From Alishewanella agri BL06 (GTDB taxonomy: Bacteria > Pseudomonadota > Gammaproteobacteria > Enterobacterales > Alteromonadaceae), in NCBI RefSeq assembly GCF_000272005.1, contig NZ_AKKU01000010.1, positions 62,001 to 126,000 on the forward strand: a stretch of 64,000 nucleotides of DNA, written 5' to 3'. Positions 34,957-44,870 of the stretch are shown piece by piece. The number at the start of each line of letters is the position of its first letter. Position 1 is the stretch's first letter. The position numbers and the translations under genes are program-made. The notes beneath the pieces are model-generated. The model saw only the letters and a program-made list of their open reading frames with translations. It searched no databases and had not been told where the DNA came from.

Positions 34957-35370
34957 ATGAAAGAAAAAGACGAAAAAACCTACAGTATCAGTGAACTGGC
35001 AAAAGAGTTTGATATCACCACCCGCAGTATCCGCTTTTATGAGGATCAGGGGCTGTTATCGCCAACCCGCGCCGGCCAAACCCGCATTTACAGCAAACGC
35101 GATCGGGTGCGGCTGAAACTGATCCTGCGCGGTAAACGTCTGGGCTTTAGTCTGTCCGAAACCGGCCAGTTGTTTGAGCTGTACGATGCCGATAAAAGCA
35201 GCGTGACCCAGCTCAACACTATGCTGAAGTTAATTGAACATAAAAAGTCCGAGCTGCAGCAGCAGCTGGACGATATCAAGGTGGTGCTGATGGAGCTGGT
35301 GACGGTAGAAAAACGTTGCCGCGAAACACTGGCCGAAGCCAAACAGCAAAAGAACGCAAACGGGGAATAA
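34957..35370 (+). CDS. liuR: MerR-family regulator of leucine degradation
   Basis: A 137-residue MerR protein: winged helix [45 protein letters not shown] at residues about 8-50 (quoted in outline: [15 protein letters not shown]), then a coiled-coil dimer helix and a short Cys-containing C-terminus. Known LiuR proteins repress or activate branched-chain amino acid and fatty acid catabolism in gammaproteobacteria. First gene of the liu operon, one base before the liuA start codon. Confidence 0.92.
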   Translation: MKEKDEKTYSISELAKEFDITTRSIRFYEDQGLLSPTRAGQTRIYSKRDRVRLKLILRGKRLGFSLSETGQLFELYDADKSSVTQLNTMLKLIEHKKSELQQQLDDIKVVLMELVTVEKRCRETLAEAKQQKNANGE

Positions 35371-35371
35371 G

Positions 35372-36541
35372 ATGATTAGTACATATAAAGGCCTGAATTT
35401 CGACCTGGGCGAAACTGTAGATATGATCCGCGAGCAGGTAAACAGCTTTGCCCGCGAAGAAATTGCCCCGCGTGCAGCACAAATTGACCATGATAATGCG
35501 TTCCCCAATGACTTATGGCGTAAATTCGGCGATTTAGGCTTACTGGGCATTACCGTCGATGAACAATACGGCGGTTCAGGCCTGGGCTATTTAGAGCACG
35601 TGATAGCGATGGAAGAAATCAGCCGCGCTTCGGCCTCAGTAGCACTGTCCTACGGCGCGCACTCCAACCTGTGCGTAAATCAGATCTTCCGTAACGGCAC
35701 TGAAGCACAAAAACAAAAATATCTACCGAAACTCTGCTCTGGTGAGCATATTGGTGCCTTAGCGATGAGTGAGCCGAATGCGGGCTCTGATGTCGTCAGC
35801 ATGAAACTGCGCGCCGACAAAAAAGGCGATAAATATATTCTGAATGGCAACAAAATGTGGATCACCAATGGTCCGGATGCCCACACCTATGTTATTTACG
35901 CCAAAACCGATGTTAACGCCGGTAGCAAAGGCATCACCGCCTTTATCGTTGAGCGGGGCTTTAAAGGTTTCTCGCAGGCGCAAAAGCTCGACAAACTGGG
36001 AATGCGTGGCTCCAACACCTGTGAACTGGTATTTGAAGATTGCGAAGTACCGGAAGAAAACGTACTGGGTCAGGTTGGTCGCGGCGTGCAGGTACTGATG
36101 AGCGGTCTGGACTACGAGCGCGTGGTACTGTCAGCAGGCCCACTGGGCATAATGCAAGCCTGTATGGATGTGGTCGTGCCTTATATCCATGATCGGAAAC
36201 AGTTCGGCCAGGCGATTGGTGAATTCCAGCTGGTACAGGGCAAGGTTGCCGATATGTACACCAAAATGAATGCCGCCCGCTCTTACGTTTATATGGTTGC
36301 TAAAGCCTGTGACCGTGGCGAAACCACCCGTAAAGATGCCGCTGGTGTGATTCTGTATGCGGCTGAATTGGCAACGCAGATGGCGCTGGATGCCATCCAG
36401 TTATTAGGCGGTAATGGCTATATTAATGAATATCCGACAGGCCGCTTGCTACGGGATGCCAAGTTATACGAGATCGGTGCCGGCACCTCGGAAATACGCC
36501 GCATGCTGATCGGCCGTGAGCTGTTTACTGAGTCGAACTAA
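35372..36541 (+). CDS. liuA: Isovaleryl-CoA dehydrogenase
   Basis: FAD enzyme turning isovaleryl-CoA into 3-methylcrotonyl-CoA in leucine breakdown. 389 residues. [17 protein letters not shown] (about 129-145) is the isovaleryl-CoA dehydrogenase form of the N-terminal signature. The catalytic Glu for this subgroup lies in the middle ([12 protein letters not shown], about 244-255) and not at the usual C-terminal place; both this block and the C-terminal [12 protein letters not shown] are present. Operonic with liuR and liuB. Confidence 0.95.
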   Translation: MISTYKGLNFDLGETVDMIREQVNSFAREEIAPRAAQIDHDNAFPNDLWRKFGDLGLLGITVDEQYGGSGLGYLEHVIAMEEISRASASVALSYGAHSNLCVNQIFRNGTEAQKQKYLPKLCSGEHIGALAMSEPNAGSDVVSMKLRADKKGDKYILNGNKMWITNGPDAHTYVIYAKTDVNAGSKGITAFIVERGFKGFSQAQKLDKLGMRGSNTCELVFEDCEVPEENVLGQVGRGVQVLMSGLDYERVVLSAGPLGIMQACMDVVVPYIHDRKQFGQAIGEFQLVQGKVADMYTKMNAARSYVYMVAKACDRGETTRKDAAGVILYAAELATQMALDAIQLLGGNGYINEYPTGRLLRDAKLYEIGAGTSEIRRMLIGRELFTESN

Positions 36542-36542
36542 G

Positions 36543-38150
36543 ATGGCAAAAATCACCAGTAAAATTAATCCGCGCAGCGACGAGTTTCAGAAAAACGCGG
36601 CAGCGATGCAGGCGGTGGTCGATGATCTGCAAAGCAAAGTCCGGCAAATTAAACTGGGCGGTGGCGAAAGCCTGATCGCCCGCCATGTGGCGCGCGGCAA
36701 ACTCTTTGCCCGCGACCGCGTGCAAAAGTTGCTGGATCCGGGCTCACCTTTTCTGGAAATCGGCCAGTTTGCCGGCTGGGAATGCTACGACGACTATGTC
36801 CCTGCCGCCGGTGTCGTCGCTGGTATCGGCCGTGTCAGCGGCGTCGAATGCATGATTGTCGCCAATGACGCCACCGTCAAAGGCGGTACCTATTATCCGC
36901 TGACGGTAAAAAAACACCTGCGGGCCCAGGAAATTGCTGAGCGTTGTCACCTGCCCTGTATCTATCTGGTTGACTCCGGCGGTGCCAACCTGCCACGACA
37001 GGATGAAGTCTTCCCGGATAAGCTGCACTTTGGCCGCATCTTCTTTAATCAGGCGAATATGTCTGCCAAAGGTATCCCACAAATTGCTGTGGTAATGGGC
37101 CTTTGTACCGCCGGCGGCGCCTACGTGCCGGCAATGGCTGATGAAAGCATTATCGTCAAAGAACAAGGCACCATCTTTCTGGCCGGTCCACCGCTGGTTA
37201 AAGCCGCGACGGGCGAAGAAGTCTCCGCCGAAGAGCTGGGCGGTGCCGATGTGCACTGTAAAATTTCCGGCGTCGCCGATCATTACGCACTAAACGACGA
37301 ACACGCGCTGCAACTGGCACGCAATGCGGTATCACGCTTAAACCGCCCTGCGCCAGCGCAGCTGGACGTGAAGCCGGTAGCAGAACCACTGTACGATGCC
37401 AAAGAGCTGTACGGCATTGTCGGTACCGACTTGCGTAAGCCGTTTGATGTTAAAGAAGTGATAGCGCGAATTGTCGATGGCTCAGACTTTGATGAGTTTA
37501 AGCAGTACTATGGCGCGACCCTGGTCTGTGGCTTTGCGCGCATCTTCGGCTATCCGGTAGGCATTGTCGCCAATAATGGGATTTTATTCTCAGAATCAGC
37601 GCAAAAAGGCGCGCACTTTATCGAGCTCTGTGCCCAGCGCAAGATCCCGCTGTTGTTCCTGCAAAATATCACCGGTTTTATGGTCGGCAAAAAGTATGAA
37701 GCCGAAGGTATTGCCAAGCACGGCGCCAAGATGGTGATGGCAGTAAGCTGTGCCAAAGTACCGAAATTTACCGTACTGATTGGCGGCAGCTACGGCGCCG
37801 GTAACTACGGCATGTGCGGCCGCGCTTATGATCCAACCATGATGTGGATGTGGCCCAACGCGCGCATTTCAGTAATGGGCGGCGAGCAAGCTGCCGGTGT
37901 AATGGCGCAGGTAACGAAAGACGGTTTGGCACGTAAGGGTGAAACCTTATCAACGGAAGCCGAAGCTGCGCTGAAAAAGCCGATTATTGAGCAGTATGAG
38001 CAGCAGGGGCACCCTTATTATGCCAGTGCGCGGCTGTGGGATGATGGCATTATCGATCCGGCGCAAACCCGGATGACGGTAGGCCTGGCGCTCGCTGCTG
38101 CGTTAAATGCACCGATTGAAGATAGCCGCTTTGGCGTGTTCCGGATGTAA
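36543..38150 (+). CDS. liuB: Methylcrotonyl-CoA carboxylase, carboxyltransferase (beta) subunit
   Basis: Moves CO2 from biotin on LiuD to 3-methylcrotonyl-CoA. 535 residues from the ATG at 36543, one base after the liuA stop; an in-frame ATG 27 bp earlier lies inside liuA and is rejected. Carboxyltransferase motifs: [19 protein letters not shown] (about 139-157), [13 protein letters not shown] (about 182-194) and [17 protein letters not shown] (about 413-429). The liuB-liuC gap is unusually long because of repeats. Confidence 0.95.
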   Translation: MAKITSKINPRSDEFQKNAAAMQAVVDDLQSKVRQIKLGGGESLIARHVARGKLFARDRVQKLLDPGSPFLEIGQFAGWECYDDYVPAAGVVAGIGRVSGVECMIVANDATVKGGTYYPLTVKKHLRAQEIAERCHLPCIYLVDSGGANLPRQDEVFPDKLHFGRIFFNQANMSAKGIPQIAVVMGLCTAGGAYVPAMADESIIVKEQGTIFLAGPPLVKAATGEEVSAEELGGADVHCKISGVADHYALNDEHALQLARNAVSRLNRPAPAQLDVKPVAEPLYDAKELYGIVGTDLRKPFDVKEVIARIVDGSDFDEFKQYYGATLVCGFARIFGYPVGIVANNGILFSESAQKGAHFIELCAQRKIPLLFLQNITGFMVGKKYEAEGIAKHGAKMVMAVSCAKVPKFTVLIGGSYGAGNYGMCGRAYDPTMMWMWPNARISVMGGEQAAGVMAQVTKDGLARKGETLSTEAEAALKKPIIEQYEQQGHPYYASARLWDDGIIDPAQTRMTVGLALAAALNAPIEDSRFGVFRM

Positions 38151-38215
38151 TTGTCCGTTTGATGCTCCGGATAGGAACTGGCTTAGCCGTTAGTTTCAGC
38201 AGAGTTTAGAACGGT

Positions 38216-38334
38216 GCAACGCCCTTAGCAGGGTAGTAATTTTCTCCACCGGCTTCAAGGATCACATCCCTGTGCCCTTTCAGCCTCCGCAGCATCCATG
38301 CTGCTGTTACGAAAATTCTACCGCAGCCAAGGGC
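38216..38334 (-). repeat. Structured repeat, family A, copy 1
   Basis: 119 bp. Outer stem GCCCTTAGC... / ...GCAGCCAAGGGC continues through GTAATTTTC / GAAAATTC. On the minus strand the interior shows hairpin 1 GCAGC-ATGGAT-GCTGC and hairpin 2 CAC-AGGGAT-GTG, both with C-G closed ANGGAN hexaloops. Antisense to the liu operon. Only about five differences separate it from copy 2. Confidence 0.85.
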
Positions 38335-38394
38335 TTAACGAATATCAGTAAGTCATAACGACTCACAGAAGGTAAACGAGGCGGTAAACGCAGA

Positions 38395-38482
38395 GTACAC
38401 TTTGCTCGGGGACCTGTTTGGCATGGATGCCAAACAAGAGCGTACAGGGAGGTATTCACAGCGTGCCCCGACAAAGTTGTAC
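38395..38482 (+). repeat. Structured repeat, family B, copy 38k (sense to liu operon)
   Basis: 88 bp. Outer stem GTACACTTTGCTCGGGG / CCCCGACAAAGTTGTAC; hairpin 1 GTTTGGC-ATGGAT-GCCAAAC; hairpin 2 GTAC-AGGGAG-GTAT; then TTCACAGCGTG. Twenty bases separate the two GGA triplets. In the liuB-liuC gap and on the coding strand. Confidence 0.85.
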
Positions 38483-38536
38483 GGCGTGTTTAGCCGCCGG
38501 ATGCACCGGATTTTAATTTACAGATTTTAGATCGGT

Positions 38537-38655
38537 GCAACGCCCTTAACTGGGTAGTAATTTTCTTCACCGGCTTCAAGGATCACGTCCCTGTGCCCTT
38601 TCAGCCTCCGCAGCATCCATGCTGCTGTTACGAAAATTCTACCGCAGCCAAGGGC
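38537..38655 (-). repeat. Structured repeat, family A, copy 2
   Basis: 119 bp, nearly identical to copy 1. Hairpin 2 reads CAC-AGGGAC-GTG on the minus strand. A change in the last loop base, with the stem still paired. Ends 76 bp before the liuC start. Confidence 0.85.
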
Positions 38656-38731
38656 TTAAAAACTCTTGTGTGTCATCATGTTTAATTGAGGCACGAGCGG
38701 TATAAAACGATTAGAACGGAGCGACATCATT

Positions 38732-39523
38732 ATGAGCCAACATTATACCGAAATCAGCATTGACTCCCGCGGTGTCGCTAACCTGATCCTAAATCGCCCG
38801 GAAGTCCACAACGCCTTCGACGACCAGATGATCGCAGAATTGATCAGGGTACTGGACCAGTTGGCTGCCGACGATAAGGTCAAAGTATTAACGCTAAGCG
38901 CCCGCGGTAAAAACTTCTCTGCCGGTGCTGATCTAAACTGGATGCGCTCGATGGCGCAAAAAAACTACCAGCAAAATCTGGACGACGCCAACGAACTGGC
39001 TGCACTGATGCATAAGCTGGATAAATTTCCTAAACCGACCATCGCGCTGGTACAGGGCGCCGCCTTTGGTGGCGCTGTGGGTTTAGTCGCTTGCTGTGAT
39101 ATGGCATTGGCCGAACAAGGCGCCAGTTTTTGTCTGAGCGAGGTAAAAATCGGCCTGATCCCGGCGGTAATAAGCCCTTACGTGATGCGGGCGCTGGGTG
39201 AACGCCAATGCCGGCGTTACTTTTTAACTGCCGAGCGCTTTAGTGCAGACAGCGCCTTAACTATGGGCTTATTGCATCAGGTTGTTGCTGCCGGTGAACT
39301 GGCATCTCAAGCTGAAAGCTTGATCGCTAGTCTGCTGCAAAATAGCCCGGCTGCGGTTAGCGCTGCCAAGGCACTGCTGCACAACATTTATAACCGTAAA
39401 ATCAGTAACAATGTGATTGCGCATACCACCCAGGCGATTGCCGAGATCCGCGTTTCGGCAGAGGGTCAGGAAGGCTTGACGGCCTTTTTAGAGAAACGCA
39501 AACCGGCTTGGCTGGCGGATTAA
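38732..39523 (+). CDS. liuC: 3-Methylglutaconyl-CoA hydratase (enoyl-CoA hydratase family)
   Basis: Hydrates 3-methylglutaconyl-CoA to HMG-CoA. 263-residue crotonase-fold protein with oxyanion-hole segments FSAGADLNWM (about 68-77) and GAAFGGAVGL (about 109-118), and SEVKIGLIPAVISPYV (about 137-152). ADLNWM is typical of LiuC/AtuE-type enzymes. GGAG lies about ten bases before the ATG. Separated from liuB by 581 bp of repeats; it may be reached by readthrough or have its own promoter. Confidence 0.92.
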   Translation: MSQHYTEISIDSRGVANLILNRPEVHNAFDDQMIAELIRVLDQLAADDKVKVLTLSARGKNFSAGADLNWMRSMAQKNYQQNLDDANELAALMHKLDKFPKPTIALVQGAAFGGAVGLVACCDMALAEQGASFCLSEVKIGLIPAVISPYVMRALGERQCRRYFLTAERFSADSALTMGLLHQVVAAGELASQAESLIASLLQNSPAAVSAAKALLHNIYNRKISNNVIAHTTQAIAEIRVSAEGQEGLTAFLEKRKPAWLAD

Positions 39524-39606
39524 AAATGCGTCAGCTGCAGGTTGCGCAATGCAAAAAATAACAATAACTGGTCAGTGAACCCGTTAATTCAGCAGGATAA
39601 GGAAGT

Positions 39607-41589
39607 ATGTTCCGTAAAATACTGATAGCAAACCGCGGCGAAATCGCTTGCCGGGTGATCGACACCGCACACAAGCTGGGTATTCGCTGTGTGGCAGTTT
39701 ACTCAGAAGCCGATGCCAACGCCCGCCATGTGCGTCTGGCCGATGAAGCATTTTTACTTGGCCCTGCCGCCAGTAAAGACTCTTACCTGCGGGCGGACAA
39801 AATCCTCGCTATTGCCAAACAAAGCGGCGCCGAGGCGATTCACCCGGGCTACGGCTTTTTATCTGAGAACGAAGACTTTGCCCGCGCCTGTGCTGAAGCA
39901 GGCGTGGTCTTTATTGGCCCACCGGTACCAGCTATCGAAGCCATGGGTTCAAAAAGCGCGGCCAAGAAAATTATGCAGCACGCCGGTGTGCCGTTAGTAC
40001 CGGGCTATCATGGCGATGATCAAAGTGATGCCACCCTGGCTGCTGAGTCTGCCAAAATTGGCTATCCGCAACTGTTAAAAGCCGCCTATGGTGGCGGCGG
40101 TAAAGGTATGCGCGTGGTCTGGAACGCCGATGAATTTGTACCGGCACTGGCCAGCGCCCGCCGCGAAGCCAAGGCCAGTTTTGGCAACGACAAAATGTTG
40201 CTGGAGCGCTACCTGACCAAACCACGCCATGTCGAAATTCAGGTGTTTGCCGACAACCACGGCAATGCGGTCTATCTGGCCGAACGTGACTGCTCGATTC
40301 AGCGCCGGCATCAAAAAGTGATTGAAGAAGCACCGGCACCGAATTTTACCCCGGCACAGCGTCAGGCGATGGGTGAAGCGGCGGTAAAAGCAGCTCAGGC
40401 GATTGATTATCGTGGTGCCGGTACCGTCGAATTCCTGTTTGACGAAGACGGCGCCTTCTATTTTATGGAAATGAACACCCGGTTACAGGTTGAACACCCG
40501 GTCACCGAGATGATTACCGGTCAGGATTTAGTGCAATGGCAATTACTGGTCGCAGCCGGGGAAAAACTGCCGCTATCGCAACAGCAAATTCAGCTGGATG
40601 GCCATGCTATTGAAGTGCGGGTCTATGCCGAAGATCCGGATAACGACTTCCTGCCTGCTACCGGTAAGCTGACCTATCTGCGCCAGCCAGAGCACAGCCG
40701 GCATGTACGGGTGGACACCGGTGTGGTCGAGCACGACGAAGTCACGCCCTACTACGATCCGATGATCGCCAAGCTAATTGTTTGGGATGAAAGCCGCGAC
40801 CGCGCCATCAGCCGTATGCTGCGCGCACTGGATGATTACCGCATTGCCGGTGTTACTACTAACCTCGGTTTTTTAACCAGTTTGGTAGAACATCCGGCCT
40901 TTAAAGCGGCGGAGCTGGATACCAACTTTATCAATAAGCATCAGGCCAGTCTGTTTGCGCCGGCGCATAACCAGCAAAGCCAGGCGTTATTGCTGGCCGC
41001 ACTTTATATTGTCAGTAAGCAGCAGGCACCCAGCTGTCAAACGGCCAGCAGCCCCTGGCAGTTCAGCCATGGCTGGCGGCTAAACGAAACCCCAAGCTTA
41101 AACCTGGAATTAAAGCTGGGTGATGACAAGCAGCTGATTAACGTAGCGGCGCAGCAACAACACTATAGCCTGACGTTAAACGGTCAGACGCTGGATTGTC
41201 AGGCCAGTTTAAATGGCGATGAGCTCAGCGCTATCCTCGCCGGGCACCGGATGAAAGTGCGGGTTAGCCAGTATCAGGACACCATCAGTGTCTTTATCAA
41301 ACATCAGCGCTACGACATTGTCTATCAGACCGAAGTCGCTACGGTTACCGATGCCGCCGATAACGCCGGCAGCTTAACCGCGCCGATGAACGGCACCATC
41401 GTTGCCGTGCTCTGTCAGCCAGAGCAGCAGGTGCAAGCCGGTGAAACACTGGTGATTATGGAAGCGATGAAGATGGAATATGCGATTAAAGCCCCTAAAG
41501 CCGGTACCGTCAATGCCGTATTCTATGCTGCCGGCGATCTGGTAAAAGATGGTGCTCAACTGGTGGACTTTAGCCCGGAGGAAGCATGA
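39607..41589 (+). CDS. liuD: Methylcrotonyl-CoA carboxylase, biotin-containing (alpha) subunit
   Basis: ATP-dependent biotin carboxylase fused to its biotin carrier; 660 residues. N-terminal [10 protein letters not shown] (about 8-17), glycine-rich ATP loop [13 protein letters not shown] (about 158-170), catalytic block [13 protein letters not shown] (about 293-305), and the biotinyl-lysine motif EAMKMEY near residue 625. Partner of LiuB. Its TGA overlaps the liuE ATG (ATGA). Confidence 0.96.
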   Translation: MFRKILIANRGEIACRVIDTAHKLGIRCVAVYSEADANARHVRLADEAFLLGPAASKDSYLRADKILAIAKQSGAEAIHPGYGFLSENEDFARACAEAGVVFIGPPVPAIEAMGSKSAAKKIMQHAGVPLVPGYHGDDQSDATLAAESAKIGYPQLLKAAYGGGGKGMRVVWNADEFVPALASARREAKASFGNDKMLLERYLTKPRHVEIQVFADNHGNAVYLAERDCSIQRRHQKVIEEAPAPNFTPAQRQAMGEAAVKAAQAIDYRGAGTVEFLFDEDGAFYFMEMNTRLQVEHPVTEMITGQDLVQWQLLVAAGEKLPLSQQQIQLDGHAIEVRVYAEDPDNDFLPATGKLTYLRQPEHSRHVRVDTGVVEHDEVTPYYDPMIAKLIVWDESRDRAISRMLRALDDYRIAGVTTNLGFLTSLVEHPAFKAAELDTNFINKHQASLFAPAHNQQSQALLLAALYIVSKQQAPSCQTASSPWQFSHGWRLNETPSLNLELKLGDDKQLINVAAQQQHYSLTLNGQTLDCQASLNGDELSAILAGHRMKVRVSQYQDTISVFIKHQRYDIVYQTEVATVTDAADNAGSLTAPMNGTIVAVLCQPEQQVQAGETLVIMEAMKMEYAIKAPKAGTVNAVFYAAGDLVKDGAQLVDFSPEEA

Positions 41590-42497
41590 GTTTTCCCAAA
41601 CAGGTCCGGCTGGTCGAAGTCGGGCCGCGTGACGGCCTGCAAAACGAAAGCAGCGTTAGTAGCGGCGCAAAAATTCAGCTGATTGATCTGCTCAGTGCAG
41701 CCGGCCATCAGTATATCGAAGCCGGCGCCTTTGTCTCACCCAAGTGGGTGCCGCAAATGGCCGATTCAGCGCAAGTTTTTGCAGGGATAAAGCGGCATCA
41801 CGGTGTGACTTACGCCGCGCTCACGCCAAATCTGCAAGGCTATGCAGCGGCCAAAGCCGCCGGCGCCACAGAGGTGGCGATCTTTGGTGCGGCTTCGGAA
41901 GCCTTTAGTCAGAAAAATATCAATTGCTCGGTAGCTGAAAGCCTGCAGCGCTTTGCGCCGGTACTCGAAGCGGCTAAAGCTGACGGCATCAAAGTGCGCG
42001 GTTATGTCTCTTGTGTGGTCGGCTGCCCTTATCAGGGTGAGGTTACACCATCTGACGTGGCTTTCGTCGCCAAAGCCCTGCTGGACATGGGCTGCTACGA
42101 AATTTCACTGGGTGATACCATAGGTGTCGGCACCCCGGCTAAAGTCAATGCTATGCTGGATGCGGTGCTGGCAGTAGTACCGAAGGAACAACTGGCGGTG
42201 CATTTTCACGATACCTATGGCCAGGCACTGACTAATATTTATGTGGCGCTCAGTCGCGGTATAGCCGTGATTGACAGCGCAGTCGCCGGTTTAGGCGGTT
42301 GCCCTTATGCTGCCGGTGCTTCGGGGAATGTCGCTACCGAAGATGTGGTGTATTTACTCAATGGTCTTGGCATTGCACATGGCGTAGATTTAACCCTGCT
42401 GGCGCAGGCCGGCTGGTTTATCACCCGCGAGCTGGGGAAGCAGCCTAGTTCTAAAGTAGGATTGGCGTTACAAGCCAAGTGCAGTCAAACTAGTTGA
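41586..42497 (+). CDS. liuE: Hydroxymethylglutaryl-CoA lyase
   Basis: Splits HMG-CoA into acetyl-CoA and acetoacetate. 303 residues: [12 protein letters not shown] (about 11-22), the metal-binding [12 protein letters not shown] (about 209-220), and the catalytic Cys in [22 protein letters not shown] (GLGGCPYA quoted as the signature, about 243-250). ATGA overlap with liuD. Followed by an 855 bp repeat-filled gap before the CoA-transferase genes. Confidence 0.95.
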   Translation: MSFPKQVRLVEVGPRDGLQNESSVSSGAKIQLIDLLSAAGHQYIEAGAFVSPKWVPQMADSAQVFAGIKRHHGVTYAALTPNLQGYAAAKAAGATEVAIFGAASEAFSQKNINCSVAESLQRFAPVLEAAKADGIKVRGYVSCVVGCPYQGEVTPSDVAFVAKALLDMGCYEISLGDTIGVGTPAKVNAMLDAVLAVVPKEQLAVHFHDTYGQALTNIYVALSRGIAVIDSAVAGLGGCPYAAGASGNVATEDVVYLLNGLGIAHGVDLTLLAQAGWFITRELGKQPSSKVGLALQAKCSQTS

Positions 42498-42507
42498 TAA
42501 CGCGCCC

Positions 42508-42570
42508 ATGCGGCTGTTAAGAAGATTCTAACGCAGTCATGGAATTAACGAAAATCAGTGATGTCATGAC
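42508..42570 (-). repeat. Degenerate half-copy of family A
   Basis: Aligns with the right half of family A and its flank: GGCTGTTAAGAAGATTCTAA ... GTCATGGAATTAACGAAAATCAG against GCTGTTACGAAAATTCTACC ... CCAAGGGCTTAACGAATATCAG. The left arm and both hairpins are lost. Confidence 0.65.
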
Positions 42571-42620
42571 AGAAAAGGTCTTAGAGCAAAACAGAGACAA
42601 GACGAGGCAGTAAGCATTCC

Positions 42621-42708
42621 GTACACTTTGTAAGGGACTGTATTTTTCAGGGATGAAAAATGCAAGCGTACAGGGAGGTATTCACAGCGTGTCCCGGCAA
42701 AGTTGTAC
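42621..42708 (+). repeat. Structured repeat, family B, copy 42k-1 (sense to liu operon)
   Basis: 88 bp, outer stem GTACACTTTGTAAGGGAC / GTCCCGGCAAAGTTGTAC. Hairpin 1 is TATTTTTC-AGGGAT-GAAAAATG, a completely different stem from the 38 kb copy but still paired with the same kind of loop. Hairpin 2 GTAC-AGGGAG-GTAT is unchanged. Confidence 0.85.
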
Positions 42709-42780
42709 GGTGTGCTTGCTGCCGGATGCAACGGACTCGCCATTTGTTTAGCGATAAGTAACCGCAGATTTGAGATTGGT

Positions 42781-42899
42781 GCAACGCCCTTAGCTGGGTA
42801 GTAATTTTCTCCACCGGCTTCAAGGAGCACATCCCTGTGCCCTTTCAGCCTCCGCAGCATCCATGCTGCTGTTACGAAAATTCTACCGCAGCCAAGGGC
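42781..42899 (-). repeat. Structured repeat, family A, copy 3
   Basis: 119 bp, nearly identical to copies 1 and 2. Hairpins GCAGC-ATGGAT-GCTGC and CAC-AGGGAT-GTG on the minus strand. Confidence 0.85.
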
Positions 42900-42960
42900 T
42901 AAACGAATATCGGTGAGTAATGACGACTCGCAAAAGAGTGAACGAGGTGGCAAGTACGAA

Positions 42961-43019
42961 GTGCACTTTTTTGGGGACGTCTTTTTCATGGATAGAAAAC
43001 AGGACCGCAAAAAGACACA
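42961..43019 (+). repeat. Truncated family B copy
   Basis: Starts GTGCACTTTTTTGGGGAC as other B copies do and keeps a CATGGAT loop, but the stem around it is imperfect and the second hairpin and right arm are missing. Probably a decayed copy. Confidence 0.6.
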
Positions 43020-43068
43020 GAGAAGAGCTTACTGATAAAAGAATAGCGAACGAGATGATGAGCATTCC

Positions 43069-43226
43069 GTGCACTTTGCAAGGGAATGTATTTTTCAGGG
43101 ACGAAAAATGCACAAATTTGTCAGGAACAAATTTGAACAGCGGCACGCTGGCCCGAAGGGCAAACTTCAGGATGAAGTTTGTAACCGTAAGGGAGGTATT
43201 CACAGCGTGTCCCGGCAAAGTTGTAC
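43069..43226 (+). repeat. Expanded family B copy with extra hairpins
   Basis: 158 bp, with the same ends as other B copies (GTGCACTTTG ... CAAAGTTGTAC) but about 70 bp of added interior. In order: ATTTTTC-AGGGAC-GAAAAAT; CAAATTTGT-CAGGA-ACAAATTTG; GCCC-GAA-GGGC; CAAACTTCA-GGA-TGAAGTTTG; then AAGGGAGG and TTCACAGCGTGTCC. Three of the hairpins carry GGA in the loop. Sense to the liu operon, 127 bp before the CoA-transferase A gene. Confidence 0.8.
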
Positions 43227-43277
43227 GGTGTGCTCGTCATCGGATGCTCAGGACTCTAGCTGACCTATTGTCGATGA

Positions 43278-43305
43278 GTGCAACACCCTCAGTGGGACAG
43301 AAATA
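43278..43305 (-). repeat. Fragment of family A left arm
   Basis: GTGCAACACCCTCAGTGGG resembles the family A start GTGCAACGCCCTTAGCTGGG; the rest is lost. Confidence 0.45.
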
Positions 43306-43352
43306 GCAAAGTATTCGTAAACGAAAATTGCGATAAAAACAGAGGACAACAA

Positions 43353-44054
43353 ATGGCAGGGTTTAATAAAGTCGTACATAGCTACGAAGACGCCATGGCC
43401 GGCCTGACAGACGGCATGACCGTTATTGCCGGTGGCTTTGGTTTATGTGGTATTCCGGAAGGCCTGATTGCCCAGATTAAAAAAATGGGCACCAAAGATC
43501 TGACAGTAGTCTCAAACAACTGCGGCGTCGACGGCTTTGGCTTAGGCATTCTGCTGGAAGATCGGCAAATTAAAAAAATGATTGCCTCCTACGTTGGCGA
43601 AAACGCCCTGTTTGAAAAACAACTGCTTAGCGGCGAGCTGGAAGTGGAATTAACCCCACAAGGCACGCTGGCAGAAAAGATGCGCGCCGGCGGCGCCGGA
43701 ATACCGGCATTCTTTACTGCCACCGGCTACGGCACGCCAGTGGCTGAAGGCAAAGAAACCCGCGAAATCAATGGCCGCCACTATGTACTGGAAGAAGCCA
43801 TTACCGGTGATTTTGCCATAGTACGCGCCTGGAAAGCCGACCGTTACGGCAACCTGGTATTCCGTCATACCTCGATGAACTTTAACCCGATGGCGGCGAC
43901 TGCCGGTAAAATTACCGTGGCCGAAGTCGAAGAAATTGTTGAGCCGGGTGAATTAGAACCCTCACAAATTCATACGCCGGGTATCTATGTGCAGCGCGTG
44001 ATCAAAGGCAACTTTGAAAAACGCATCGAACGCCGTATGGTTCGTCAGGGTTAA
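43353..44054 (+). CDS. scoA: 3-Oxoacid CoA-transferase subunit A
   Basis: With the B subunit, moves CoA from succinyl-CoA to acetoacetate, the product of LiuE. 233 residues from the ATG at 43353 (AGAGGA upstream; a longer frame from 43278 runs into repeat DNA and is rejected). [13 protein letters not shown] (about 24-36), [14 protein letters not shown] (about 50-63) and [12 protein letters not shown] (about 112-123) are subunit A motifs. Corresponds to liuF in Shewanella-type clusters. Confidence 0.93.
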   Translation: MAGFNKVVHSYEDAMAGLTDGMTVIAGGFGLCGIPEGLIAQIKKMGTKDLTVVSNNCGVDGFGLGILLEDRQIKKMIASYVGENALFEKQLLSGELEVELTPQGTLAEKMRAGGAGIPAFFTATGYGTPVAEGKETREINGRHYVLEEAITGDFAIVRAWKADRYGNLVFRHTSMNFNPMAATAGKITVAEVEEIVEPGELEPSQIHTPGIYVQRVIKGNFEKRIERRMVRQG

Positions 44055-44064
44055 GGAGACAACA

Positions 44065-44724
44065 ATGGCTTTATCACGTGAACAAGTCGCCATGCGGGTG
44101 GCACAGGAATTAAAAGACGGTTACTACGTTAACCTCGGCATCGGCATCCCGACCCTGGTCGCAAACTATGTACCAGCCGGTATTGAAGTGATGCTGCAAT
44201 CGGAAAACGGTTTACTCGGTATGGGCCCCTACCCAACCGAAGCCGAAATTGATGCCGATATGATTAACGCCGGTAAAGAAACCGTCACCGCGATTAAAGG
44301 CGCGGCGATTTTCAGTTCAGCCGAAAGCTTTGCCATGATCCGCGGCGGTCATGTTGATCTGACGGTACTGGGGGCTTTTGAAGTAGACCAAAACGGCAAT
44401 ATCGCCAGCTGGATGATCCCGGGGAAACTGGTTAAGGGCATGGGAGGCGCCATGGACTTAGTGGCCGGCGCCCAGAATATTATCGTCACTATGACCCACG
44501 CCGATAAGTACGGCAGCAGTAAACTGCTGGAAAATTGTACTTTACCGCTAACCGGCGTTGGTTGTGTTAAGAAGATCGTGACCGATTTGGCCGTACTGGA
44601 AGTCAAAGACGGCGCCTTCCACCTGCTGGAACGCGCACCGGGCATTTCGGTTGAGGAAATTCAGCAGAAAACCGCCGGTAAGCTGGTGATTAACGGCGAT
44701 ATTCCGGAAATGCAGTTTAACTAA
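44065..44724 (+). CDS. scoB: 3-Oxoacid CoA-transferase subunit B
   Basis: 219 residues from the ATG at 44065, with AAGGAG just upstream; the in-frame ATG at 44014 lies in scoA. The catalytic Glu is in [12 protein letters not shown] (about 47-58). [12 protein letters not shown] and [19 protein letters not shown] are family blocks. Last gene of the liu operon; ends at an intrinsic terminator. Confidence 0.93.
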   Translation: MALSREQVAMRVAQELKDGYYVNLGIGIPTLVANYVPAGIEVMLQSENGLLGMGPYPTEAEIDADMINAGKETVTAIKGAAIFSSAESFAMIRGGHVDLTVLGAFEVDQNGNIASWMIPGKLVKGMGGAMDLVAGAQNIIVTMTHADKYGSSKLLENCTLPLTGVGCVKKIVTDLAVLEVKDGAFHLLERAPGISVEEIQQKTAGKLVINGDIPEMQFN

Positions 44725-44745
44725 GCCGTAATGCCTATCAGACAA

Positions 44746-44767
44746 GGCGCCGCTATGGCGCCTTTTT
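44746..44767 (+). terminator. Rho-independent terminator of the liu operon
   Basis: GGCGCC-GCTAT-GGCGCC followed by TTTTT, 22 bp after the scoB stop. Confidence 0.9.
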
Positions 44768-44870
44768 GTTGTATCCGCAGAAATTCACGACAGATTACCC
44801 GCCGTTTTGTTGTATAAATGCAGCCTTTTCGTCACTATAGCGACAAACTGAATTAACAGGAGTCTTGTCT

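Noticed and set aside
36744..37283. 179-codon minus-strand frame inside liuB
   Set aside because: Opposite-strand shadow of a well-supported gene; no start signal.
42508..43305. CRISPR array
   Set aside because: Repeats are 88-158 bp, alternate in family and strand, and are not separated by unique spacers of constant size; no cas genes.
42564..43306. Open frames of 111-148 codons on both strands across the repeat array
   Set aside because: They read through family A and B hairpins, are Cys/Ser/Arg-rich without any domain, lack ribosome sites, and have overlapping frames on both strands; the repeats explain the sequence.
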